The notes under the pieces: model-generated
Told to the model about the DNA's origin: nothing
What the model saw: only the letters and a program-made list of their open reading frames with translations
The model's database searches: none
Assembly: GCA_017654935.2 (NCBI GenBank)
Contig: CM065690.1
Location: 33,355,304 to 33,419,303, forward strand
Origin: Phymorhynchus buccinoides
Lineage: Eukaryota; Mollusca; Gastropoda; Neogastropoda; Raphitomidae
Reading direction: 5' to 3'
Length of the DNA stretch: 64,000 nt
Part shown: in pieces, positions 12,822 through 22,485 of the stretch
Position numbering within the stretch: position 1 is the first letter of the stretch
How the letters are laid out: every line of letters starts with the position of its first letter
Translations under genes and position numbers: made by a program

Positions 12822-13039
12822 TAAGGGCCTGCTACACTGCATGCAATTTGCTGTCAATGCGATGCGATTGTGACGATGCAAGTCATGATTCACGTGAAAT
12901 ACTTCCGTCTCAAACATAATTCTACTACTTTCGCTCTACATACTCAGGTAGATGCATGAATTTCACGTGAATCATGACTCGCATTGTCACAGTCGCATCG
13001 CATTGACAGCGAATTGTATGTAGTGTAGCAGGCCCCTTA
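12822..13039. mobile_element. hairpin MITE with about 80-bp inverted arms
   Basis: The left arm starts AAGGGCCTGCTACACT and the right arm ends AGTGTAGCAGGCCCCTTA. The arms match for most of their length, including CAATGCGATGCGAT and GTGACGATGCAAGTCATGAT against their inverses. The loop is about 50 bp. The superfamily is uncertain; terminal shape is compatible with hAT. Confidence 0.65.
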
Positions 13040-13314
13040 GGCTCTTTACTGGTTGTTTTACATTTTCTGCAAAAACAGCAACAAGAGGGACTAATGAGAA
13101 TAGTCCAATTAAATTCTAACAGAGGAACACTAGTTAGTAGGTTTATTAGAATTGATAATGGGTGTCGTCTGAAAAAAAATGTTGAATGTTTCAATAGCTT
13201 AGATTCTTAATGTTTATTGTGGACACAATCTGATGGCAATGTGTTCCATACTCACTCTCTGTCTCTCTCTGTCTGTCTCTTCCTCTGTCTCTCTCTCTCT
13301 TTGTTTCCCTTCTT

Positions 13315-13356
<42 letters not shown>

Positions 13357-13889
13357 AACAATGCTGCATTCACATTCTCTCCTATGTTTTACTCTTTCTT
13401 TGTAACACATCTCTCTGGGTGTTTCCCTTTTACATTACAGTACACCCCCTATAGAGAACAGGCGGGTGAAAACCAGAAGATATTGTCACACAAAAAAAAA
13501 AGGTTGGGTAATCATGTAGACTAATACCCCCCCCGTCCACCCTGAATTTCTTGGTTCTTTCCGTATTTTCAATCTTGCCATTCTTAGTGAACATTAAGCA
13601 GTATTTTAGCAACTTTTTGAGGTAAATGTATTATTTTAATAATCATTGTTACTAATAATTAATTGAATTAAATGGCATTTAGTCGAAAAGATGGAACAGC
13701 GATTACGTGACTATTACACCTCTCATGTGACAAATACACCTCTTTGTCCCAGTAGTTTTACCCTGAATCCAGAAAATCCATTGGCTGTTCCATAAACCTC
13801 CCCCTGTATTCTAGTATTAGCAAATGTATATTTTTAATTGTTTTAAGCGGTTGAAAATGAAAAAGAAACGAGAAATGGAGGAGTTTGTA

Positions 13890-13943
<54 letters not shown>

Positions 13944-13990
13944 CCGATGGTTGATATGTGTACTACTGGCTTTCAAGTGATGAAATCCTC
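13040..13990. other. intron sequence with (CT)n and (GT)n tracts
   Basis: Holds an interrupted (CT)n tract at about 13253-13356 and a (GT)n tract at about 13892-13941, 60 bp upstream of the exon 3 acceptor. Otherwise nothing recognised. Confidence 0.7.
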
Positions 13991-14000
13991 TGTCCTTCAG

Positions 14001-14149
14001 AGTCCGGTGCACTCAGTGTCTGTGCGGCTGTGGACTGCGGTGACCGGGTGCTTCAGTAAACTGCTCACACCTTTCACTGTGGACAGTGAAGCCGTGCCCT
14101 CCCTTCAACGCCAGTACACCTGTCCATACTCTTGTGACAAGGAGTACTT
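14001..14149 (+). CDS. ANO7: anoctamin local exon 3 (cytosolic domain)
   Basis: 49 codons plus two bases, entering in phase 0. The end, RQYTCPYSCDKEYL, matches the family pattern of an aromatic-rich strand before the F-D/E-I-P-E-D motif. The acceptor is CTGTCCTTCAG and the donor TT/GTAAGT. The first half (VHSVSVRLWTAV) is poorly conserved, as in other anoctamins. Confidence 0.9.
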
Positions 14150-14177
14150 GTAAGTCGCAGGATTGTCCCCTATGTGT

Positions 14178-14490
14178 TGTTTCAGGACCGACCTCCTGGA
14201 ACAAACTTTCTCTTTCCCTCCGTCAGCGACCGACCCTCTCTGCTTTCAAATCAAACCTCAAAACCCACCTGTACATCTCCCCTGTCATTAAAGTTCACTC
14301 TCTCTTTCTCTTCTCTATCTGTCTTGCCTTTAGGTCTGTTTCTGCTGTATTCCATTTATGCCAAATGTGTGTGTACGTTTTTGTATTGCGTTTTTGTTTG
14401 AATGCGTTATGACTGCTAACGACGGTGTGTGTGCGCTTCGATTTGATTTCTATCAAGATTTAGGGCCGTTTAAATACTGTATGTTGTTGT
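14178..14490 (+). mobile_element. LINE 3' end, copy 2
   Basis: Begins only about 28 bp after the exon 3 donor. It encodes GPTSWNKLSLSLRQRPTLS and FKSNLKTHL in the same way as the 4353-4878 element. The 3' UTR shares CTGCTGTATTCCATTTATG and the TTTAAATACTGTATGTTGTT end. Confidence 0.75.
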
Positions 14491-14518
14491 TTGTAAGGTA
14501 ACCCATAATAGTGTGTGT

Positions 14519-14990
14519 TAATAATAATAATAATAATAATAATTGATAGCATTTCTATAGCACCTTTCTATCATTATTTTTCACTCAAGGCGCTTCCATT
14601 CACTGATACACACACACACAGTCACACAAAACATTATCACCCATTCATTCACCCAGGTGCAAGAACAAGAAGGAAAAATTTACAAATCGAATGAGCTTTG
14701 AAAGTAGTAAGTCTTGAATTTAGCTTTGAAACCAGAGAGAGTTGGTTCATGACGGAGATCGACTGGGAGGGAATTCCAAACAGTAGGGGCACTGAAACTG
14801 AAACTGCGGTCACCAAATGATTTTAGATTTGTTTTTGGAACTTTCAGAAGTTTTGTGTTTGAGGACCTGCGTGAGCGGGAAGGAGTGTAGGTGTGAAGAG
14901 CACTGGAGAGGTAAGGCGGAAGGGTCTGTTCAAAGTGACGGAAAGATAGGACATTTGTTCCGTGCAGAATGTTCAGTTACTGTGGTAAGC
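14519..14990 (-). mobile_element. LINE 3' end in reverse orientation
   Basis: Starts with (AAT)n, then GATAGCATTTCTATAGCACC and CAAGGCGCTTCC. These are the reverse complement of a GGCGCTATA...(ATT)n 3' tail. Further inside, GGAGGGAATTCCAAACAGTA is the inverse of a WNSLP-type coding segment. The terminal ORF2 fragment is on the - strand. Confidence 0.65.
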
Positions 14991-15034
14991 TGTTGTGTAC
15001 AGTGCTTTTCGTCGGGTGAAAGCCAGAAGGCTCT

Positions 15035-16745
15035 ACAGTGGAACCTCCCTATTAAGACCTCCCATTATAAGACTCCCTCCCATATAAAGCCTACTTCTCT
15101 GAGACACTGCCCTTCTTTCTAAGTACAGTGGAACCTCCCTATTAAGACCTCCCATTATAAGACTCCCTCCCATATAAAGCCTACTTCTCTGAGACACTGC
15201 CCTTCTTTCTAAGTACAGTGGAACCTCCCTATTAAGACCTCCCATTATAAGACTCCCTCCCATATAAAGCCTACTTCTCTGAGACACTGCCCTTCATTCT
15301 AAGTACAGTGGAACCTCCCTTATAAGACCTCCCATTATAAGACTCCCTCCCACATAAAGCCTACTTCTCTGAGACACTGCCCTTCTTTCTAAGTACAGTG
15401 GAACCTCCCTTATAAGACCTCCCATTATAAGACTCCCTCCCATATAAAGACCTACTTCTCTGAGACACTGCCCTTCTTTCTAAGTACAGTGGAACCTCCC
15501 TTATAAGACCTCCCATTATAAGACTCCCTCCCACATAAAGCCTACTTCTCTGAGACACTGCCCTTCTTTCTAAGTACAGTGGAACCTCCCTTATAAGACC
15601 TCCCATTATAAGACTCCCTCCCACATAAAGCCTACTTCTCTGAGACACTGCCCTTCTTTCTAAGTACAGTGGAACCTCCCTTATAAGACCTCCCATTATA
15701 AGACTCCCTCCCATATAAAGCCTACTTCTCTGAGACACTGCCCTTCTTTCTAAGTACAGTGGAACCTCCCTATTAAGACCTCCCATTATAAGACTCCCTC
15801 CCATATAAAGCCTACTTCTCTGAGACACTGCCCTTCTTTCTAAGTACAGTGGAACCTCCCTATTAAGACCTCCCATTATAAGACTCCCTCCCATATAAAG
15901 CCTACTTCTCTGAGACACTGCCCTTCATTCTAAGTACAGTGGAACCTCCCTTATAAGACCTCCCATTATAAGACTCCCTCCCACATAAAGCCTACTTCTC
16001 TGAGACACTGCCCTTCTTTCTAAGTACAGTGGAACCTCCCTTATAAGACCTCCCATTATAAGACTCCCTCCCATATAAAGCCTACTTCTCTGAGACACTG
16101 CCCTTCTTTCTAAGTACAGTGGAACCTCCCTTATAAGACCTCCCATTATAAGACTCCCTCCCACATAAGACCTACTTCTCTGAGACACTGCCCTTCTTTC
16201 TAAGTACAGTGGAACCTCCCTTATAAGACCTCCCATTATAAGACTCCCTCCCACATAAAGCCTACTTCTCTGAGACACTGCCCTTCTTTCTAAGTACAGT
16301 GGAACCTCCCTTATAAGACCTCCCATTATAAGACTCCCTCCCACATAAAGCCTACTTCTCTGAGACACTGCCCTTCTTTCTAAGTACAGTGGAACCTCCC
16401 TTATAAGACCTCCCATTATAAGACTCCCTCCCATATAAAGACCTACTTCTCTGAGACACTGCCCTTCTTTGTAAGTACAGTGGAACCTCCCTTATAAGAC
16501 CTCCCATTATAAGACTCCCTCCCACATAAAGCCTACTTCTCTGAGACACTGCCCTTCTTTCTAAGTACAGTGGAACCTCCCTTATAAGACCTCCCATTAT
16601 AAGACTCCCTCCTACATAAAGCCTACTTCTCTGAGACACTGCCCTTCTTTCTAAGTACAGTGGAACCTCCCTTATAAGACCTCCCATTATAAGACCCCCT
16701 CCCATGTAAGACCTACTTTTCTGAGACATTGTTCTTCTTTGTAAA
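15035..16745. repeat. 90-bp satellite made from a MITE end, 19 copies
   Basis: Unit starts ACAGTGGAACCTCCCT, continues with AAGACCTCCCATTATAAGAC and CCTACTTCTCTGAGACACTG, and ends TTCTTTCTAAGT. Starts fall every 90 bp (two units of 91). The same sequence occurs as single palindromic elements at 33903, 42962 and 47111, so the array is an internal amplification of that element. The long - strand open frames (LIMGGLIREVPLYL repeats) are artefacts of a unit length divisible by three. Confidence 0.95.
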
Positions 16746-16868
16746 TACATGTATTAAAATTATTTCCCTTATAAGACCCCTCCCTTATAAGATCCCTCCC
16801 TTATAAGAGCCCTCCCTTATAAGAGCTCATTTTGGAATATATTTTAAAGGTCTTATAAGGAAGGTTCC
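16746..16868. mobile_element. distal end of the MITE that founded the 90-bp satellite
   Basis: Continues with several CTCCCTTATAAGA steps and ends in GGTCTTATAAGGAAGGTTCC, the inverted partner of the ACAGTGGAACCTCCCTTATA start. The terminal CACTGT is lost, replaced by a C-rich stretch. Confidence 0.7.
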
Positions 16869-16904
16869 CCCCCGTGGGGATACCAGGGGGTCTTTTGTAC
16901 AAAT

Positions 16905-17200
16905 AGTTCCCCCACCTTCTGGAAGTTCTGTGCTTGTAACTTCCTCTAATTCTGTCATTCTCTTTGACTCTTGCCTTTTCTCTTTGCTTACTGTCATCTG
17001 CTATCTTTCTATCTCACTGGCCCATTCTCCTGCCTTTTTTTCTATGAATTCTTACAAAGATATCTTCAGCTGAAGTCGGACTTGCTGGGCCTAACTATTT
17101 TTTAGTTAGGCGCATAACGGCAGCATGACGCATCCACGCTCATATGACAGGAATCTGTCTGAGCGAACGAAGAAGAAGAAGAAGAAAGTAATGGAGGTTC
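16905..17200. mobile_element. dispersed repeat and GAA-tailed SINE-like element
   Basis: 16905-17040 (AGTTCCCCCACCTTCTGGAA and following) is repeated at 55035-55170. 17060-17190 contains CTGAAGTCGGACTTGCTGGG and ends ...GAGCGAACGAAGAAGAAG, a (GAA)n tail like those at 40880 and 41155. It is probably a SINE with a simple-repeat tail. Confidence 0.5.
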
Positions 17201-17359
17201 CACGGTATCAGCTTTCTTTGTTCCTTTTGCTATAGCACCTTTGGGTTTCAGCCGATGATTTGTTTTCACGATATCAGGAAATGAGCCAATAGCAAACAGA
17301 GAGCTTTAAGACTGTCATTTGTTAGTCTCTTCTACTCTTCTTTTTATAAGTTTTCTTAG

Positions 17360-17720
17360 CTTGTACCCTTTGAATGTTTTGTGTATGTGAGTGCGTGTGT
17401 TTGTGTGTGTGTGCGTGCGTGTGCGCGTGTTTGTACAAGTGTATGTTTGAGTAAATTTGTGTGCGTTTCAGTGAGAATGTGTTTTCTGTGTGTTTGATGA
17501 AATGTGTGTGGGTCTGTGTGTGTATGTCTGTGTGCAAGAACGCGTTCACTCTCGTGCGTGCACGTACGTGCGTGTGTGTGTGTGTCTGTTGTGCGTGTGT
17601 GTCTGTTGTGCGTGTGTGTCTGTTGTGTGTGTGTGTCTGTTGTGCATGTGGGTGCGTGGGTGAGTGTTTCAATGCTGATTGTAAAGCGCTTTGTGCTCGA
17701 TAAAAAGCGCTATATAGATA
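17360..17720. repeat. TG-rich low-complexity region ending in a LINE-type tail
   Basis: Irregular GT/GC repeats including four TGTCTGTTGTGCGTG-type steps at about 17582-17645. It ends with TGTAAAGCGCTTTGTGCTCG and AAAGCGCTATATAGAT, typical of CR1/L2-like 3' ends. Confidence 0.65.
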
Positions 17721-18100
17721 TCCTTCAAGTTTTGTGTGGTGGTGTGTCACGATGCAGGAATGGTCCCATACAAAAATCATAACTATGGTGACCTTGTTTT
17801 TTTCTGCGTGTTAATACTGCCACATGTTTAATATTTTCGCCAAGAACAAACTGTTTACATGTATTTGTGCTGCATGTGTAAGGTGTACGCTTCACATGGA
17901 GAACAGACTCTGTACAGTGCATGCATGTGAAAAGTTTGACATTCCTGAGGACTGATTTTCTGTTCGACATGTGTCTGGTTTGAAATCACAGGATAAAAAA
18001 AAATTAAAAAAATAAAAAACATTACAAGAAAAGATACTGTTTTATAATTATATGTTACATGTTGAAACTCCTGAGTGCTTATTCTCCATATTCGACATGG

Positions 18101-18292
18101 CAGGTTTGGAATTGTTTAATTTTGTGCACTGTCTGACAGGTTTTAAATTCCTTAATTTTCTGTACTGTGTCTGACAGGTTTGAAATTCCTTAATATTCTG
18201 TACTGTGTCTGACAGGTTTCAAATTCCTTAATTTTCTGTACTGTGTCTGACAGGTTTGAAATTCCTTAATTTTCTGTACTGTGTGTTACAGG
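18101..18292 (+). repeat. 38-bp tandem copies of the exon 4 acceptor
   Basis: GACAGGTTTGAAATTCC or a near match recurs at 18135, 18173, 18211 and 18249, exactly 38 bp apart. The real junction, TTACAG/GTTTGAAATTCCC, follows at 38 bp. A weaker copy lies near 18101. The unit therefore contains the last intron bases and first coding bases of exon 4. In the gene frame each extra copy reads FEIP then TAA stop. Confidence 0.92.
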
Positions 18293-18410
18293 TTTGAAAT
18301 TCCCGAAGACAAGAGCTTGCTGTTCACTCCGTCCTGCCGTAGCTGGATCGTGGACTACATCTTGCGCCGCAAGAGTTTTGCCAAGGACAAGCAGAAAGCC
18401 TACTCCTTTG
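18292..18410 (+). CDS. ANO7: anoctamin local exon 4 (cytosolic domain)
   Basis: Completes a Leu codon and then encodes FEIPEDKSLLFTPSCRSWIV and DYILRRKSFAKD, ending YSFG. This is the family pattern FDIPED-x-FF-x-TRS-x-IV-x-IL-x-RT. The cysteine in SCRS replaces the usual Thr of ATRS. The donor is G/GTGAGA. Confidence 0.95.
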
Positions 18411-18500
18411 GTGAGAGCTTTAGGCCCTTCAGTGAAAGGAAACCACCCAAAAGTCTTTTTTGTTAAAACCAAAAGTTTTGAAGCCAAAAATTTGCAGAAG

Positions 18501-18600
18501 TCTTTAGACCCACCAGGTCATGTGCCAAAATCACGTGTTTCACATGTTTTCCCTCTTATAGCTGGTAAGAAATCTTGTTTTGACCAGGTTTGACTCCCAT
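18501..18600. mobile_element. MITE fragment (TTTAAAGACCC family), copy 2
   Basis: CTTTAGACCCACCAGGTCAT, AAATCACGTGTTTCACATG and TTCCCTCTTATAGCTGGTAA match the left half of the element at 50773. It lies 90 bp after exon 4. Confidence 0.6.
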
Positions 18601-18605
18601 ACAAA

Positions 18606-19314
18606 TGTCCCCAAATTGAAAACAAAACATCATTTTAAAGAGCAGCCTCAATTTGAAGTTGGGGACTTTTGTATGTGGGTCACAGCTACCCAGAAATACC
18701 AAGGGACTTAATCGTGGTGAGTCAGTGTGTCACTGACTCGTGCATGCATCATAAGGGGATGCTGTGCTCTTGATGTTCGCTCCCTACTGTTGGAATGCTG
18801 GCATTTCTGTGTCTTGGTGTCCCTCCCCACTGTTGACAATTTAAAGGAACTAAGTTTGATGCTAATAGTCTCCTTATGGTTAAAAACAATCCATCTTGCT
18901 TATATTTTAAAATCCCATTCCACTGATTATCATTAGAAAAGGAAACATCTGTCATCTGCCAATGAAATAATTTAAAATAAAACTCACAAGTATGAGTATA
19001 GGGTGATAGATTTAGACACGTTTCCCTGGAATGAAATGTGGCTGTTTGTTCGGAGACACTGAAATGGTATTATTTGTTAAGCTTTGTATGCACTTTATAC
19101 CATGTCTTGTCTAATAAAAAGAAACAAAATGTAGTATATATGAACGCTTTAATACTGATGCTCATTTTGGTCTGTCTGATGTTTTGAGAGGCCAAGAAAA
19201 TTATGGGTTGTATCTGTATTAGTTACATTGAAGGAGCCTATGATTATGAAGGCTATTACTCAATGGAAAGGGTTAGGTTAGGTACATTATGGTCACAGAG
19301 GCGTCTCTGTGAAA
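18606..19314. other. intron sequence, nothing recognised
   Basis: AT-rich. No exon or known family is seen. Confidence 0.5.
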
Positions 19315-19439
19315 TTCGGGTTGCTCCCACCTGGAGAGCGCGTCACATCCAGAGGCGTGCCACACATTTAAAAAAAAAAAAAATTTGCATGCGATTTTTG
19401 TGTGACTGATGAGGAAGGAAGGGAGGGAGGTAAATTTTG

Positions 19440-19497
19440 ACCAAATGACAACTTTTACGTTGCCACTGGGTTTATCGTGTGCTAAGTGCATCAGCAC

Positions 19498-19531
<34 letters not shown>

Positions 19532-19645
19532 TCCACGTTCAGACCGCAAGGCCTAGTGCAAAGTGAGAGGAAAAATCCCCTGTACCCAGGTTCGAACTGG
19601 GGTTTACTTGACACGAAGCGAACGCGCTACCACTGTGCCACTCTA
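19440..19645 (-). mobile_element. tRNA-derived SINE-like element, second copy
   Basis: Shares the ATCCGAAAGACTCCACGTTC block with the element at 7190-7445. It ends with CAGGTTCGAACTGGGGTTTA, a B-box-like palindromic motif, and CGCTACCACTGTGCCAC, a tRNA-like head read on the - strand. Confidence 0.55.
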
Positions 19646-19794
19646 CACTTTGTGAGCGCTTTACGAGTTTAAAAGTACTGTCCTGATGGTATGACAGTGA
19701 GTTTAAAATACTGTCCTGGTGGTATGGCAGTGAGAGTACTTGTATGTGTGCTTGTGTATTGAGAATAACTATATGGTATGTTTTGTGTTTGTAG

Positions 19795-19850
19795 GTGTCA
19801 AGAAAATGATTGCTGATGAGTATTATGAGGCTGCCTTCCCCCTGCATGAG
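19795..19850 (+). CDS. ANO7: anoctamin local exon 5 (cytosolic domain)
   Basis: 56 bases, entering in phase 1. It completes a Gly codon and encodes VKKMIADEYYEAAFPLHE. This matches the GI-x-KLI-x-xG-x-Y-x-AA-F/Y-PLHD motif. The usual Gly before the Tyr is Glu here. The donor is GAG/GTGTGT and runs directly into a microsatellite. Confidence 0.95.
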
Positions 19851-19979
<129 letters not shown>

Positions 19980-20368
19980 AACAAATAATTGAATCATTAA
20001 CCCTTTAGAAAATGGTAAAATAAAGTTAAAACAATGAAAAACTGCACTAGACTTAAGTACTCAAATGAACATCTTGTAAGAACAGAGAGAGACAGAGAAG
20101 CATTGACATGGTGGACATGTTGCAATTGTCTGTTATTACCTACTTTAGATTTATTTTGCTTAATTAAAACTTACTCATCTTGTTGAGCCTACATCTTTTA
20201 CTAGGAGAATCATCGCTCCATATTGTTTATATTAAAACTCGGATATCCTACAATCACGAGATGTAGTAAAACAGAGGGATACATAATAATGATCAAGTAC
20301 ATGAGATAGACTAGAGAAAGTTTTTATAATGATGGGATTTACCAGGTATTTCCCCTCGCTCTCCACAG

Positions 20369-20472
20369 GGCCACTGGAAGCCAGGTTCGGCGCCCAACGA
20401 ACGCAAGCTCCTGTTCGAACACTGGGCGTGGTGGAAGACTTTCTTCAAGTTCCAGCCCTTGGACCATGTTAG
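20369..20472 (+). CDS. ANO7: anoctamin local exon 6 (end of cytosolic domain)
   Basis: Encodes GHWKPGSAPNERKLL, then FEHWAWWKTFFKFQPLDHVR. The NERKLLFEHWA...KFQPLDHVR segment is the conserved link from the cytosolic domain to helix 1. The HWA and DHVR spellings are ANO7-like. The acceptor is CTCGCTCTCCACAG and the donor AG/GTGAGT. The exon ends after two bases of the Arg codon that exon 7 completes. Confidence 0.96.
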
Positions 20473-20489
20473 GTGAGTCGACTAGGCTG

Positions 20490-21370
20490 CATGCCGTTGT
20501 GACCCCATGCCGCTGTGCCCCCATGATGTTGTGACCCCTAATGGTGTTTCATGCCCCCCATGTCGTTGTGCCCCTATGTTGTTGAGTCCCAGTGTCGTGA
20601 CACCATGCCATTGTGCCCCTATGTCGTTGTGCCCCTATGTCATTGTGCCCCTATGTTGTTGAGTCCCAGTATTGTGACACCATGCCATTGTGCCCCTATG
20701 TCGTTGTGCCCCTATGTAGTTGAGTCCCAGTGTTGTGACACCATGCCATTGTGCCCCTATGTCATTGTGACCCCTAATGTTGAGTCTATCATGACCCCCA
20801 TGTCGTTGTGCCCCTATGTACCCCTATGTAGTGTGAGAGCCCACCATGCCGTGCCCCCATGTCATTGTGCCCCCATGTCGTTGTGACCCCTAATCGTGTA
20901 TCATGACCCCCATGCCGTTGTGCCCCCATGTCGTTGTGACCCCTAATCGTGTATCATGACCCCCATGCCGTTGTGCCCCCATGTCGTTGTGACCCCTAAT
21001 CGTGTATCATGACCCCCATGTCGTTGTGCCCCCATGTCGTTGTGACCCCTAATCGTGTATCATGACCCCCATGTCGTTGTGCCCCCATGTCGTTGTGACC
21101 CCTAATCGTGTATCATGACCCCCATGTCGTTGTGCCCCCATGTCGTTGTGACCCCTAATCGTGTATCATGACCCCCATGTCGTTGTGCCCCCATGTCGTT
21201 GTGACCCCTAATCGTGTATCATGACCCCCATGTCGTTGTGCCCCCATGTCGTTGTGACCCCTAATCGTGTATCATGACCCCCATGTCGTTGTGCCCCCAT
21301 GTCGTTGTGACAACTAATCGTGTATCATGACCCCCATGTCGTTGTGTCCCCATGTGGTTGTGACCCTTAA
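20490..21370. repeat. minisatellite, 53-bp unit, directly after exon 6
   Basis: The regular part, from about 20885, has a unit GACCCCTAATCGTGTATCAT, then GACCCCCATGTCGTTGTG and CCCCCATGTCGTTGT (53 bp). The first 400 bp is a more diverged version with shorter CCCCTATGTCGTTGTG steps. It begins about 20 bp after the exon 6 donor. Confidence 0.95.
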
Positions 21371-21499
21371 TGGTGTAACATACCCCAAAGATTTTCCATT
21401 TTCTTCTTCTCTCCTCGAACATCCCCCATCATCTTGCTGATGGTTCTATTGTTATGCAGTAGTAAAACTGGGGGACTATCCAGTCTAGCAGCTTACTAG

Positions 21500-21720
21500 C
21501 TGTGGGGGTACTTGAAGATGGTTTGGGGGACAGAACTAAAGGGGCAGGGGGAGGGGGAAGTCTAGCAGCTTGCTGTGGGGGTTTGAAGATGGTTAGAACT
21601 AAAGGGGCAGGGGGAAGAGTCTTGGTGTGGGTTGTGGGCTAGATCATGGGAATTGAGAGAACTGGAGGGAGGGGTGTGGAGGAGATGGGGTTGGGGGGGG
21701 GGGGGGGGGGGGTATTCAGG
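21500..21720. repeat. G-rich low-complexity region
   Basis: Several GGGGGAGGGGGAAG-type stretches, a partial duplication of TCTAGCAGCTTGCTGTGGGG, and a run of about 20 G at 21691-21712. It could form G-quadruplexes. Confidence 0.8.
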
Positions 21721-21984
21721 ATCTGAAGCCTTCCACTGAGGGTGATGTTACGACCTCAGATGGAAGGGCGTTCCACACTGTTAAGAGCAGCTTTCCGCAT
21801 TCATTATTGTAGTACTCATTATTTTGATATTATCACACTCGCGAATGAGGAGAGAAAGAAATTAACTTGAATAAATAACATTCATTCAAAAGAAGCATCG
21901 CCTTTTCAAGTTCAGTCAATTTTGTTTATGATGTTTATCTTGTCTTTCTTGTGCGTGCATGCTTTTGTGGTTGTTTAAAATGAG

Positions 21985-22382
21985 TACCGTAAAATGCGGA
22001 CTATAAGCCGCTACTTTTTTCCTCAACTTTGGCCCATGCGGCTTATCTGCGGCTTATCTGTGGATTTTTTTTCCATTCTACATTTAGCAGCATAATTAAA
22101 TCTGTTTCTGGCCACATTCTTCATCCTATTTTGAGCTTCTTTAGATTCAAAACTGGTTTTGGTAATCAATAGATTGAAATCTCGTGTTTAAAGTGTCTGA
22201 GGGCATTAAATACTTATGTTCTGATAGGAGAATTTCTATATTTGTGTTGGTTTGTGCACATACAATTTTCTCTGTGGCTTATAAACTGGTGCGGCTTATA
22301 TGTGAATAAATACCTAATATTTTGTCAATTTAGGGGATGCGGCTTATATACAGGTGCATCTTATAGTCCAGTTTTTACGGTA
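21985..22382. mobile_element. TA-flanked MITE (TACCGTAAAA termini), copy 1
   Basis: Starts TACCGTAAAATGCGGACTAT and ends ATAGTCCAGTTTTTACGGTA. The interior repeats GCGGCTTAT several times. TA flanks and inverted ends suggest a Tc1/mariner-type non-autonomous element. Related elements lie at 44358 and 50183. Confidence 0.7.
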
Positions 22383-22485
22383 TATCATTTTTTTCTTCAC
22401 AATTTCAGAGTTGTTTCTCGATAATTCTGACATACCCACAATGTTTTTTTGTTGTTGCTGCTTTGAGTGCTCACACAACTGTAAG

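Noticed and set aside
15033..16750. Minus-strand frames with repeated LIMGGLIREVPLYLERRA as genes
   Set aside because: They are translations of the 90-bp transposon-derived satellite, whose length is a multiple of three. No start context, splice sites or family similarity.
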